Source: Cololabis saira | Taxonomy: Eukaryota > Chordata > Actinopteri > Beloniformes > Belonidae | Assembly (NCBI RefSeq): GCF_033807715.1 | Contig: NC_084599.1 | Span: 682,001 to 746,000, forward strand | Direction: 5' to 3' | DNA: 64,000 nucleotides | Shown here: piece by piece, positions 21,747-32,745 of the stretch | Numbering within the stretch: the stretch's first letter is position 1 | Layout of the letters: each line of letters begins with the position of its first letter | Translations under genes and position numbers: made by a program | Notes under the pieces: model-generated | Told to the model about the DNA's origin: nothing | The model's database searches: none | Seen by the model: the letters and a program-made list of their open reading frames with translations, nothing else

Positions 21747-23031
21747 TACGGTGGCCGAGATCCGCCATTGCGGAAAATAAAAGTAACGATGCAAACAGAA
21801 ACAAACGCCGCTGCAAATTAAAAAAAAACGCTTAGCCAATAAAATAAACGCTGCAAACAAAAATAAACGCCGCTGCAAATAAAAGAAACGCTGAAAATAT
21901 AAAGAAACCCCACTGCAAATAAACCCGCTACAAATAAAATAAAAAAATGGCGCAAATAAAAAAAAGCCACAACGAAAGTGAATTACCGGGGACTATTTTT
22001 GCCGATGCACCGGTGTTTTTATGTGAGAAGACTCACACTGCCATGGAAATTGTTAGCGTATATAAATTCATCAAACATTATTCTCTACAATACAGTAAAC
22101 AAAACACCATCTCATCATGGGCCTTACACCAGGTTACATTCAGGAGGCACTAATTGCAGCTCCTTCACCCCTTATATGTAATGTTATTATTTTCTTCAAA
22201 AGAAGGGTTATAATGATACGTATATCATACAGTAAGCTAGAGTTTCCTCTTGCAGTTTTCTAAGCAAAATGTAGTTGCATAAAGTGAGTACTTTGACTCA
22301 GAAATCAGATAAAAGGGATACTGAAGCCAACAAAAATTGGAACCACTGCTTTACTGTCAGATTGTAATTAGTTCGACCTCATATCAAACCTGGGGCTACA
22401 TGGCCTAACACATGATATATTATTTGATATGAGGTTGAACTAATTACAATATGTACTCACTTTATGCAACTAAATTTTGCTTAGAAAACTGCAAGAGGAA
22501 ACTCTAGCTTACTGTACGATATACATATCATTATAACCCTTCTTTTGAAGAAAATGATAACATTACATATAAGAAAAGGGGTGAAGGAGCTGCAATTAGT
22601 GCCTCCTGAATGTAACTGGTGTAAGGCCCATGATAAGATGGTGTTTTGTTTACTGTAGTGTAGAAAATAATGTTTGAATTTATATACCCTAACCTTAACA
22701 ATTTCCATGGCAGTGTGAGTCTTCTCACATAAAAGCACCGGTGCATCGGCAAAAATTGTCCCCGGTTAAAATAGTCCACTTCCGTTGTGGCTTTTTTATT
22801 TGCGCCATTTTTTTAAATATTTGCAGCAGGGTTTCTTTATATTTGCAGCGTTTCTCTTATTTGCAACGGCTTTTGTTTTTTATTTGCAGTGTTTATTTTA
22901 TTTGCAAAGCGTTTATTTTATTTGCAGCAGCGTTTATTTTTATTTGCAGCGTTTCTTTAATTTGCAGCGGCGTTTGTTTCTGTTTGCAGCGTTACTTTTA
23001 TTTTCAGCAATGCTGGGTCTTGGCCACCGTA
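21747..23031. mobile_element. 1.3-kb long-foldback element with CGCTGCAAATAAA repeats
   Basis: It begins TACGGTGGCCGAGA and ends TCTTGGCCACCGTA. The two arms pair over most of their length, through AAATAAACGCCGCTGC-type short repeats, GCACCGGTG, TGGGCCTTACACCAG and TAATTAGTTCGACCTCATAT. They meet at a loop around 22395-22425. The left arm has about 80 bases missing from the right. The outer 150-200 bases of each arm are built of a 13-18 base motif containing GCTGCAAATAAA. There is no transposase frame. It lies between the hAT coding region and the hAT right end. Confidence 0.85.
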
Positions 23032-24037
23032 CATAATACACAGACTCAAACACACACACACAGTTTATGAGTTCATGGGCTTGTTCTAGTTCTGCCTGCG
23101 GAGCCTGGTTAAAAAAGGAAAGTAAAAAGGCTTGAAATTTTGTGCTACTTGTGCTTAATTTATTTTTTTATTTATTCTGTTATTTTATTTTTATTATTTT
23201 TATTATTAAGTACTTGAATTTACTTTAAGATTATTTTAATTTAAGCTATTTTTTGTTCATTTTAATTTATATTATTGATTTCATTTGCCTGAAGATGACT
23301 ATTTTGTACTTTTGTCTGTTTGAATGGTTGTGTTAAAAAAATAAATCAGACGTTACTCAAGAGTTACTCAGTACTTGAGTAGTTTTTTCACAGAGTACTT
23401 TTTTACTTTTACTCAAGTAATTATTTGGATGACTACTTTTACTTCTACTTGAGTCATATTATTCTGAAGTAACAGTACTTTTACTTGAGTACAATTTTTG
23501 GCTACTCTACCCACCTCTGCATTTAGAATAATACAATTATTACACAGCCATAGCCAGCGGAGCACAACCTCCAGACATAACATGGAGAGGAGGGAAACAG
23601 ATAAAAAAACCCAGCTCAGACAGCATAAAGCTAAGCTAAGCAACTCTCTATGAACAACTCAATTTAAGATTCAATTACAAGTTACTAATCACTGGAGTCT
23701 TGACCAACAGCTTCATTAGCACGTTACACTTTTTTTTCTATCAACATATTGAGTTTGAGAACAGAAAAAAATATGAAATAAATAAAACGAGGGAGAGAGC
23801 ACATCATAAAGTGACTCACCAGTTCGGAGCACACACAGCTCTCTGACGCTAGGTGGTGCAACGCCAAAACAACACCCCAGGGAAACAAAGGGGGTACAAT
23901 TGAAAATCACCATAGGAAGTTTTCTTTTTCCTTTTACACGAGGAAAAAATAATTTTGGGGAAGTTCACAACACAAAAGAGAGATTTTTAAAGAAAATAAA
24001 TAAATAAAACACAATGACAAATTTTGACTCGGTTACA

Positions 24038-24054
24038 TACTCCCCCCTGAACTT
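24038..24054 (-). promoter_or_regulatory. Polypurine tract of the Gypsy element
   Basis: Directly upstream of the 3' LTR on the minus strand is TTCAGGGGGGAGTA, a purine run ending at the LTR boundary. This is the expected primer site for plus-strand DNA synthesis. Confidence 0.8.
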
Positions 24055-24352
24055 CACCAAAATATTCAGCAGTGTACTCCCACACATTAAACTTCTGCAA
24101 CAAAAGAGTTACTCACATAACTGAGAAAATGACTCACAAGGGCTGCGCAACCCTTATGAATACACCTGCAAAAGGGGTGCCTTATACACCACCTCGTACA
24201 CTATAACTAAGGTAACATCACATGTACCTTTTCTTTCCAAAATAAGGAGTGAAATAACTATCACTGCTTTGTGCTGTCCACCTAATACAAACATCTTGCT
24301 GTTCTCGGTGTCTTACAGGGGAGTTAGCGTCAAAGATGCGAACTTAACCAAA

Positions 24353-26173
24353 TCAAACTGAACATATTTTCTTCTGTGTCATATTCTGTATTAACCTATC
24401 AACAGGTTTCACTAGCCTGCCCACCCTTGTCCTTATCCTAGACACAGCACTGATTGCTGTGTCAAGGGGGCCGTGGTCACTGGGCATCCCACCAATCACA
24501 CTGGATACACTCTTTGCCCTCTGGCTGACACTCTCATCCGGATCAACATCTTCGGCCCCTTCACCATCGTCAGGAGACTCTGAGGGGAGGCTGGGGGCAG
24601 AGCTGCCCAGGACCCAATCGGCTGTCCGGTCTCCTGTGACGCCCCCTGTCAACACCTCTGACGCCTCGCTCCGCATCTCATCACAGCTTAGCTTGGTCGA
24701 CTCAGCAAATGATGGTTCATCCTCATCCTCCAGTTCAAGGGGCAAGAAGTTTGCACACAAGAGGAGGTTACGATGCACTACCTTTTCGTGTCCACTAGTG
24801 GTATTCTTGATACGGTAGGTGTGACACTTTGGGTCCCTTGCAACCACCACATATGGGGTAGACTCCCATTTGTCCACCAGCTTCTTGCTCCCTCTTTCAC
24901 CTTTATTGGCCAGCAGAACCTGATCTCCCTCCACAATGTCATGACCTTTGACCTTTCTATTATACACCTCAGCTTGGTGTTGCCGGCTGGCGACAGCATT
25001 GACTTGGGCAGATGATAATGCCTCCCTCAAGTCCTCCCTCAACTTCAGGACGTATTTGTCATAGTCGGCGACATCACAATCCCTCTCCACGTTGTGGAAC
25101 ATCACGTCGACTGGGAGTCTAGGGATCCTTCCATACATTAAATAGAACGGGGCATAGCCTGTCGACTCGTGGGCCGTGCAGTTGTAGGCAAAGGTCAATG
25201 TCTGCAACATCTGGGGCCATTTCTGCTTTGCTCTTGGAGGCAATGCTCTGATCATGCTTCCCAGTGTCCGGTTGAAGCATTCGGCAATGCCATTCCCCAT
25301 GGGGTGATATGCAGTCGTCCTCGATTTCTTCACCCCGGCAATCAGCAACAACTCTCGGATTAGCTGGCTCTCGAAATTAGCTCCTTGGTCGGAGTGGATT
25401 CTCTCCGGGAATCCGTAGACACAGAAGTATCTGTCCCAAAGTTGGCGAGCAACTTGCCTAGCTGTCTGATCGTGACATGGGAAGGCATGAGCCATCTTAG
25501 TGAAATGGTCAGTGATGACCAGAACATCCACATTCTTCCCTGCTGGAACCTCCGCCGACCAGAAGTCGATACAAACTATTTCAAGCGGGCTTGTCGTCTT
25601 AACGCTTTGGAGAGGCGCTCTGCCTTCTGGTTCCGGTGTCTTACTCACCACACAGCGCTTGCAGGACCTGACGTACTCGCGGACATCTCGTACCTTTCCG
25701 ACCCAGAAGAACCTCTGTTTTGCTAAGGACAGGGTTCTGGACTGTCCTTGGTGTCCAGCTTCATCGTGGATGCCTTGCAGAGCCTGCTTGACCAATGCTG
25801 CGGCGACAACATACTGGTAGCGCCTTTTCCCAGTCAGTGAATCTTTAAGCACTCTGTACAGGATACCATCCAACATTTTCAGCTTTTCCCATTGCTTTAG
25901 TGTTTTCTGAACCCTGAGAGGCTCATTGACTCGCTCTCTTCGAGATGGCCTCCTGCCACGTGTCACATAGTGCATGACCCTCATTAGCGCAGCGTCTTCC
26001 TGTTGCTTGTCCTGGAGATCTTTGAGAGAGAATACAGGTAACAAACTTTGGCCTGGTGGGGTGAGCTTTTGCACGTCATGGGCCAACCAAGAGATCACTC
26101 TCCCTTTCGACCCCTCCTCCCATTCCATTTGGCCGTTCAACACTGCTGTCACTTCTTCACTGCTCAAGGACTG
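24353..26173 (-). pseudogene. Gypsy pol: integrase
   Basis: This is the continuation of pol after the LINE insertion, in the same frame. The zinc-binding HHCC module is HDEAGHQG ... CKRCVVSK. The catalytic triad is Asp in IVCIDFWSAEV, Asp in IHSDQGANFES and Glu in GNGIAECFNRT. A C-terminal domain follows (STPYVVVARDPKCHTYRIKN, VVHRNLLL), then an acidic Ser-rich tail to the stop at 24353. The first codons read from 26296 belong to the LINE, not to integrase; the true gene joins pol at the target duplication 26169-26173. Integrase would insert the cDNA into the chromosome. I see no other defect within this segment. Confidence 0.92.
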
Positions 26174-26675
26174 AGTGTGATACGCTCTGCAGAGAGAGTG
26201 ATTGGCTGCCCCTTGCCCTCCCTGAAGTCTCTGTACGACTCCAGGGCCTTGAAGAGGGCTAGGAAGATCATGGCCGACCCCTCTCACCCTGGCCATGGCC
26301 TCTTCACCGTCCTCCCCTCTGGTAGGAGGCTGAGGCTACCCAAGGCTGTGAAAGCCCGCCACAGACTCAGCTTCTTCCCCGCAGCCGCCAGGCTCATCAA
26401 TGACTCGGGCCCCACCCCCCTCCCCCCTCCCGTTCCTCAATGATGACAAGAAGAAGAAGAAGAAGAAATAATAATAATAATAGTAAATTATAACTGGACT
26501 ATAATTTATGTATATGCCTGCGCTTTATTTTTGTTTATTCCTCACTACGGTGTTTGTGTCTGTGTTTTATTTATTTACATGTGAAAAGAATACTGAGTAG
26601 GCACACTGTTACCAACGTGACAAATTCCTATGTGTGTTACACAAATGGCAAATAAAGTAATCTGAATCTGAATCT
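26174..26675 (+). mobile_element. 5'-truncated L2/CR1-type LINE inserted in Gypsy pol
   Basis: GACTG flanks the insertion at 26169-26173 and 26676-26680. The plus strand codes for the C terminus of a LINE ORF2 (VIRSAERVIGCPLPSLKSLY, KIMADPSHPGHGLFTVLPSG, RHRLSFFPAAARLIN), stopping at 26443. A 3' UTR of about 230 bp ends AATAAAGTAATCTGAATCTGAATCTG, with an ATCTGA-repeat tail. These are L2/CR1/Rex-like features. Insertion adds 507 bases to pol, a multiple of three, but the inserted strand brings stops and destroys the polyprotein. Only about 90 codons of the LINE protein are present. Confidence 0.9.
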
Positions 26676-29358
26676 GACTGGCATCCCACCTCAGACTCCC
26701 ACTGTTTCACCTCTTGACAGTTTGTACTCAGCCGGAAAACATTCTGTATGGAATCGTCTTTGACATGTTGGGCCTCTTCGAGCAACACACCATATGGCTC
26801 CGCCACAATTCTCTCACTGACACGTGTCTGTACGAATGGTTGTCTGCTCAGAGCATCAGCGATGACATTCCTGCTGCCTGGGATATACTGGATATTAAAG
26901 TTGCATGGTGCCAACTTCGCCACCCACCGCTGCTCACAAGCGTCCAGCTTGGGCTTTGTGAGGATGTACGTGAGCGGGTTACTATCTGTCCAGACAGTAA
27001 AAGAATGCCCCTTCAGCCAGTGGCTGAACTTATCACACACGGCCCATTTGAGGGCGAGAAACTCCAGACGGTGGGCTGGGTACTTGGCCTGTGCACGCGT
27101 CAGGGACTTGCTCGCGAAAGCAATGGGACGTGCCTTGCTCCCTCCCTCTGGGACTTGAGAGATTACAGCGCCCAATCCATCCAACGAAGCATCTGTTGAG
27201 AGGATGAACGGGCGACTGAAGTCAGGATGGGCTAGCACTACAGAACTCAGCAGAGCAGCTTTCAGCTGGTTAAATGCATTACTCTGTTCTTGAGTCCAAT
27301 CTCTTGGGCTGAGTTTCTTAAAGTGCATAGCACGTCTTGCGTTGGCTCTGCCTGGCGCAGCAGCGGTCAGAGCAAACAGAGGCTTTGCCATACTGGAGCA
27401 GTTTTGTATGAACCTCTGGTAGTACATCACCATACCGAGGAAGGACTTGATTTTCTTTGCTGAGGGTGTCACCCCATCCTCCATCATCAGGTCCTCTTCA
27501 CCCATAGCAGTAATGGCATGCACTTTTTCTGGGTCGGTGGTGACCCCATTCTCGTCAATGATGTGACCCAAAAACTTGACGCTCCGCCGGAGGAAGTGAC
27601 ACTTCTTTGGTGCCAATTTCAGCCCGTGCTCTCTCAGCCGACCAAAGACCATCTCAAGCCTTTTGATGGCTTCATCTTCATTTGGAGCGAATACTAGCAC
27701 ATCGTCAAGGTAACACAGTAGTGTCAAAAAGTTTTGGTCTCCAAAGATGTTCATCATGAGGCGCATAAAGCTTGCTGGGCTGTTGCATAGGCCTTGTGGT
27801 AATCGGTTGAACTCGTGGAGGCCTACTGGTGTGGTGAAGGCCGTGAACTTTTTGTCCTGCTCATGCATGGGGATGTTATAGAACCCCGATGTCAAGTCCA
27901 TGGCACTGAATACAGCATTTCCCCCTAGTGCAGCCAAGCAGTCAGCTTGGTGGGGTACTGGATGGGCGTCCTTCACTGTGCGGGCGTTAAGCCACCGGTA
28001 GTCCACACATATACGCAACTCTCCATTCTTTTTCCATACGAGCACCAGAGGAGAGGCCCACTCACTGGAGGATTTGCGTATTATGTCCCTCTCTTACATT
28101 TCAGAGAGAGCCTCTCTCAACTTCTGGTACTGGCCTGGTGGAACACGGCGGTATGGTAGTCGGAATGGGCGGTCATCTGTTAGGTGGATTCTGTGGACGA
28201 AATCCTTGGCATGGCCACAGTCCAGTTTGTCCCTGGAAAACACGTCCTCATACCTCTGTATGAGCTCCACCAGCTGACTCTTCCAGAAGGGAGACACTTC
28301 ACATGAGTTGATGTCGATTTTATCCAGTCCAAGACTGTTAAGTTTGTCCTGGAGGGTAGGAGCGACAGGGGTGCTACAGGCATGGTCCGTGCCCTTCTGC
28401 ATGCTTTGATTTTGTGCCTTCAACTTTGTGTCACGGGCGTGGTCCATGTTGAGCTCAAAATCTTCCAACGCCACACATGGCGAAACATCAGCCAGCTTTG
28501 TGTTTCTTCTCAGTGTTACAGGCTTGTCACTTGTGTTCACGACTTTTACTGGCACCCACCTGTCACCACTCATTGAGGCCACAGTTCTCCCGACAATGAT
28601 GTTTCTCATGTGTGACTGGGACTTCGACGGTTCCACTAGTATGGCACTTCCCTGAGAGACAGGAGCAACACCTGGAAGCTTTCCCCACACTATGTGCTCA
28701 TGTCTGGGGCTAAGTGTCACAGCATTGGCAAGCTTTACAGTTCCGATGGTGTCAGGAATCACGTCGCCCTTCCATCTTGTTACACCTGAGAGCATACTTA
28801 AGAACTGTTCAATGCTTGACTCACCAGAAGAGTCTGCTTTGCTCATCACACGCCAATAACTGGGATTTTTCTTGAACTGACGTAGCAGGTGTTTGATCAC
28901 ATTGCTTCCTATTATCATCTGGTCACATTGGCCTGGTACAACCAGTGTGGGCACGCTCATTTCTTGTCCATATACGCTCAACTTTAACTGATAGATGCAC
29001 TTGGGCCGTACTTTCACGCCGCCACAGCCCACCAGAATGACATCCTCGTTGGACTGTGTGCTCTCCGACAGCAGTCCTGCTTTGTGGAGTTCCTCTTCAG
29101 CTCCTTCACTCACTGTGCAAGCCATAGAACCACTATCAAGCAGAGCCTGCAATCTGATTTGGTCATTCACCAGCACGTCAGTGTAGAATAGATCGTCTGC
29201 TTTCTCGAGCCTGTGTATGTTTTGGTAAATGATGACACTGTTGTTCTGAGCAGACTTGCAGCTCTCTTCATACAGGGAGATTAGGTCTTCTTCTAATTTG
29301 AGGGTCTGAAATGATGCACTCACACTTTGCCCTCCAGAGTGTGAGTGGTTCAGTTTCC
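26676..29358 (-). pseudogene. Gypsy pol: protease, reverse transcriptase, RNase H
   Basis: The frame is entered by -1 shift from gag. An aspartic protease motif, LLDSGSMACTVS, lies near 29140. RT follows with RICVDYRWLN, SAMDLTSGFYNIP, LPQGLCNSPASF and the catalytic YLDDVLVFAP. RNase H follows with FILSTDASLDGLGAVISQ, LEFLALKWAV and TVWTDSNPLTYIL. The protein copies the element RNA in the particle. One in-frame TAA at 28094-28096 interrupts it between protease and RT, and the frame on both sides is identical, so a single nonsense change separates two long open stretches. The C-terminal side ends at 26676, where a LINE has inserted. Codons on both sides of the stop look under no other damage. 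Confidence 0.92.
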
Positions 29359-29359
29359 C
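29353..29359 (-). promoter_or_regulatory. -1 ribosomal frameshift heptamer GGGAAAC at gag/pol junction
   Basis: The minus strand reads CAG GGA AAC TGA in the gag frame. The heptamer GGGAAAC, read G GGA AAC, sits immediately before the gag stop. Shifting back one base at this site enters the open pol frame (GGG AAA CTG ...), which continues without a stop into the protease. XXXYYYZ heptamers of this form are canonical -1 slippery sites. A downstream stimulatory structure was not folded. The geometry is exact, so I regard this as the gag-pol expression switch. Confidence 0.8.
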
Positions 29360-30838
29360 TGGTTGGGCGTGCGGCTCTCAGGCTGGGTTTGGTGTGGCGT
29401 GGCTCTTGTACAGTCTCTCTTCTGGTGACCAAGCTCCAGGCATCCAAAACACCTTTTCTCCTTCATGCAGTGTTCACGTGTCACATGAGTCTTCTCACCA
29501 CACACACGGCAGGGTGAGGGGCGTGACCACTGGGTCGGCTGTTGGACTGGTGAGGCTGTCCTAGCCAGGAGGCTTTCCAGCATGCTCAGCACTCTTTCTA
29601 ATGCCCCCGCTTCTGGAGTGGTGACTGCACTCTTTTTCGCCTGTGCAGTGGGTTCTTGAACACTGGCTCTCATTGTCGTTAACTCCTCTGCCACAGGACT
29701 GGAAGTAGCTGTTGCCGTTGCCACCACAAGTCTCTCCGCTCTGGAGGGCCTCTTTCTCGTCTGATGTTCCCTCTGGTGCTCATCGATAGCCTCTTGGACT
29801 TCCATAGCTGACCATTTGCTAATGGGCTTACACCTGAACACACTAGAGAGGTCAGAATTGGGGCAGTTCCGGATGAACATCATGGCAACTTCCACAGACA
29901 TATTCTCCATCTTCCCTCCACTATTTCGCAGGTGTCTATCAGCATGTTCGGCTGATGTATGTAGTCGGACCCAGTAGTCCACCGGGCTCTCATTCACATC
30001 TGGGTGAGTGGCGTAGAAATCAGCCAATGGTAAGCTGGACATGGGGCAGTCGCTAAAGTATCTTCTGAGGATGTCATATATTACTTCAGGATGTGCTGCC
30101 TTGTCAGAATTACTCTTCAGCCCTACCTTGACGATGTTCTTTGCTCGCCCCAACAGGTGACTGAGGATTTCATCCACCTGCTCCCCAGCAGAGCAGCCCC
30201 TCTTGCGCAGATATGTGTCCATCACATCTATCCACTCTTGGACGGTATATTTGTCTGTGCCATCTCCTCTATATGCCGCTGGTTCTTTAGCATCTGTCTT
30301 CACCACAACACTCAGTCGGGACATGTCAGGTGTGAATGGTGAGGGATCTAGCAGTGGGAGAGAACTAGGGGGTGGGGGACCTCTTATGGGGGCAGCCGTC
30401 TGGTTGGCTAAAAGGCGATTAACAACAGAGTCACCAATTTGGGTCCCCAGCTCTCCTAGCAGGTCACGTATCTGCCCTAGGGTGTCACTATCAGTGGTGA
30501 TGGGGGTGGAGGACATGGGCCTTGCTGCAGGTGTGACATTATCAATGCTCGGACTAGACTGGGGCTTCACTACGGGTGTGACACTATCCATACTCAGACT
30601 AGACTTGGGGCCAATCCCAATTCTCCTTCACTCGCCCTTCTTTTCTCCACTCGCACTTCTTTTCTTCCCTAAGCCCTAAAAAAGAAGGGGGAGATTTTAG
30701 GGCACTTGAAATCTAGGGCACTTGGCCCAGGTGCCTGTCCCAATTCTCCCCCTACCCCTCGTTTCCATCCCTAGCCTGATCAGGAAGCTGAGAGCCAAAA
30801 GCTGTTTTAATTTCAGCTGTAGCGCTGTTAATATGGCA

Positions 30839-30990
30839 CTTATATTCCATATAAAAAAATGTGCACAGAAATATTTACAAAAAAAAAATTTTTGCAGTGT
30901 ATGTGCTGCTACTGCTGATGAGGTGTCCTGTCCACCATTTTCTCTAAAAGGTTTAGGAACCTGTCCATATGTTCTTCATATAGTTTTGTA
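30839..30990. repeat. Duplicate of the Myb/SANT-like last exon region
   Basis: This block matches 31227-31373 in the same orientation, including GCAGTGTATGTGCTGCTACT and CCACCATTTTCTCTAAAAGG. A second, diverged copy of the gene's 3' exon therefore lies about 390 bp further downstream in gene sense. Confidence 0.8.
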
Positions 30991-31875
30991 CTTGTGTGGT
31001 TTTACTCACTTGGAAATACTTTTAAATTGTCTAATAAAACTTGTTTCACAACAGTTTTCTCTTCTGGGGTTTCTCAAAGTAAGGTAATGTCTCAAATTAT
31101 AAACTGTACAACAAGATCAATAGTAAAATAAGGATAGTGAGAGAATCCGCAGTAAAAAAGGCTTTATTTGCTATATTCAAATAACATTTTTAAAAAGAAA
31201 AAAAGTAAAAATTGCACGCAGAACAAAGAAAGGTGCTGTTCCATATAAAAAATTTGCACAGAAATATGTACAAAAAAAAAATTGCAGTGTATGTGCTGCT
31301 ACTGCTGATGAGGTGTCTGGTCCACCATTTTCTCTAAAAGGTTCAGGATCCTGTCCATGTGTTCTTCATTCTTTTGACATCTTCTGTCTTCTTTGGCGGC
31401 CTCAGCTTCCAAAGTGTTCTGAGATAAAAAAAAAGATGGATACACATGTTGATTACACACATGACTGGACTATCATACACACCCACAACATCATACCAGG
31501 TTCATTATCACTGTATAAATAAAAATTACCTCTGTGCTTTCCTCTGAATTTGTCAGAGAGGACACCGGTGAGGATGGAGGGTCGATTATGTTCTGAAAAG
31601 AAAATAACAGTTAGATCTTCAGGTACTGTAGTGTCGTATCACTCACAATCAGGAGGGAATCACCGGTCGTAGCACAAGCTAGCTATAGGAAGAAGGACTG
31701 GGGAATAAGATTGTGCTTTTTTACTGCTAAACTTACCATGAGTATTTGCGAGGGATCTTCATAAGACGCCAACAAACATGGAGGCTGGATTGAAGGTCTG
31801 GACCCCAAAACCTCATGCATCTCTTTGTAGAAAGGCCATGAGGCTGCTGTGGCCTCCCCACTGTCTGTCCCGGAG

Positions 31876-31877
<2 letters not shown>

Positions 31878-31945
<68 letters not shown>
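31878..31945. repeat. (CA)n microsatellite at the exon 5 acceptor
   Basis: About 34 CA units abut the exon 5 coding sequence of the Myb/SANT-like gene. Open frames through it are simple-repeat artefacts. Confidence 0.95.
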
Positions 31946-31947
<2 letters not shown>

Positions 31948-32586
31948 TTACAGAAGATTATTAATAAATACTTTACATGGATTTTTTTTTGTTAAGCATC
32001 ATCTCTTCAGCAGATAATATTACTTACCATAACCATTGCTTACCTTATATTTTTTTTAAGATTTTCCCATTTTTTGCCAATTTGTGCTGTGGTCACCTTC
32101 CCCTCCAGTTCCAGCTCTTTGATGAGTTTCCTGTAACAGAAAACAGTGATGAATAGTAGTTATACCAGGGTTAAGGACCCCATCACAGATATTCTGCAAG
32201 CAGATCGCTAGATCACTCACTCCCACAGTGGTTTAGCAGCATATTTCTTCTTAGTAAAATTCTCCTCGTTGGTAGCCCTAAAGCTTATTAGGTGTCGGAC
32301 CTGATCCGGAGTCCCTGGAATGAAATGTGATTACTGCAATGCACAAACGTCCTCGTAAAAAAACAAACAAACAACAAAAAAAAAAAGTTTGAACTATGAT
32401 AACAAGGCAGCAAGCGACGTTATTACTTCGTAACCCCCCCCCAAATAACGTTGCTGCCTTATAGTAATGTGAAATATACAACAAATTTGTAGAAAATATG
32501 AGAGTTAACGAGTAGTTAACAGGACACGGCAATGTTATCTACCCGACTCGTCATCAACAGCCACATATTGCATTATCTTACGTTAA

Positions 32587-32745
32587 CTCAGAATCAGAAT
32601 CAGCTTTATTGGCCAGGTTCGAACATTGTCCAACAAGTAATTTGACTCCGGTAATTTCACTCTTTGGTATTAAAAATAAACAATAAACAATGTGGTATTT
32701 CTATGTACTGTTCAAACTGTTAAAACATACAAAAGCACTGTGATT
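32587..32745 (-). mobile_element. LINE 3' tail, minus strand, in the Harbinger element
   Basis: The phrase TCAGAATCAGAATCAGCTTT starts the block on the plus strand; inverted, it is an AATAAAGCTGATTCTGA tail of the L2/CR1-type 3' end common in teleosts. It is only the UTR end of a 5'-truncated copy, inserted in intron 1 of the Myb/SANT-like gene. Confidence 0.65.

Larger units (their letters stand above)
17821..23519 (+). mobile_element. hAT transposon, 5.7 kb, apparently intact
   Basis: Both ends begin CAGAGGTGGGTAG (first 13 bases of the inverted ends agree). The element is flanked by an exact 8-bp duplication, CATTTAGA, at 17813-17820 and 23520-23527. The interrupted sequence is the Gypsy LTR, and the uninterrupted form is preserved in the other LTR near 34275. 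Both subterminal regions are packed with ACTTGAGTA/TACTCAAGT motifs, the usual arrangement for hAT transposase binding. The element contains a four-exon transposase gene and internal foldbacks at 18842-19256 and 21747-23031, plus the small palindrome at 18071-18178. TIR, target duplication and open coding capacity all support recent mobility. Confidence 0.95.
17364..24037 (-). repeat. 3' LTR of the Gypsy element, interrupted by a hAT
   Basis: The LTR sequence lies at 17364-17820 and 23528-24037, with the hAT and one target duplication between. It has about 170 bp (about 23850-24010, starting TAGGTGGTGCAACGCC) that the other LTR lacks. It also lacks about 57 bp near 17480 that the other LTR has. 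Both indels abut short sequences repeated inside the LTR (CAGTTCGGAGCACAC and the CGTCACACACAC region), which suggests recombination or slippage between internal repeats. Confidence 0.9.

Noticed and set aside
26048..26443. A single 131-aa gene spanning the Gypsy/LINE junction
   Set aside because: The first third is antisense to integrase; only the part after 26174 is LINE coding sequence.
29350..30591. Gag starting at the ATG at 30591
   Set aside because: The frame continues upstream to the Harbinger insertion and resumes beyond it to a better ATG at 33562.
24353..30591. Copia or BEL-type retrotransposon
   Set aside because: Integrase lies after RNase H on the coding strand and the RT motifs are Ty3/Gypsy-like, which excludes copia order; BEL was disfavoured by the RT motifs and 4-bp CTAA flanks.
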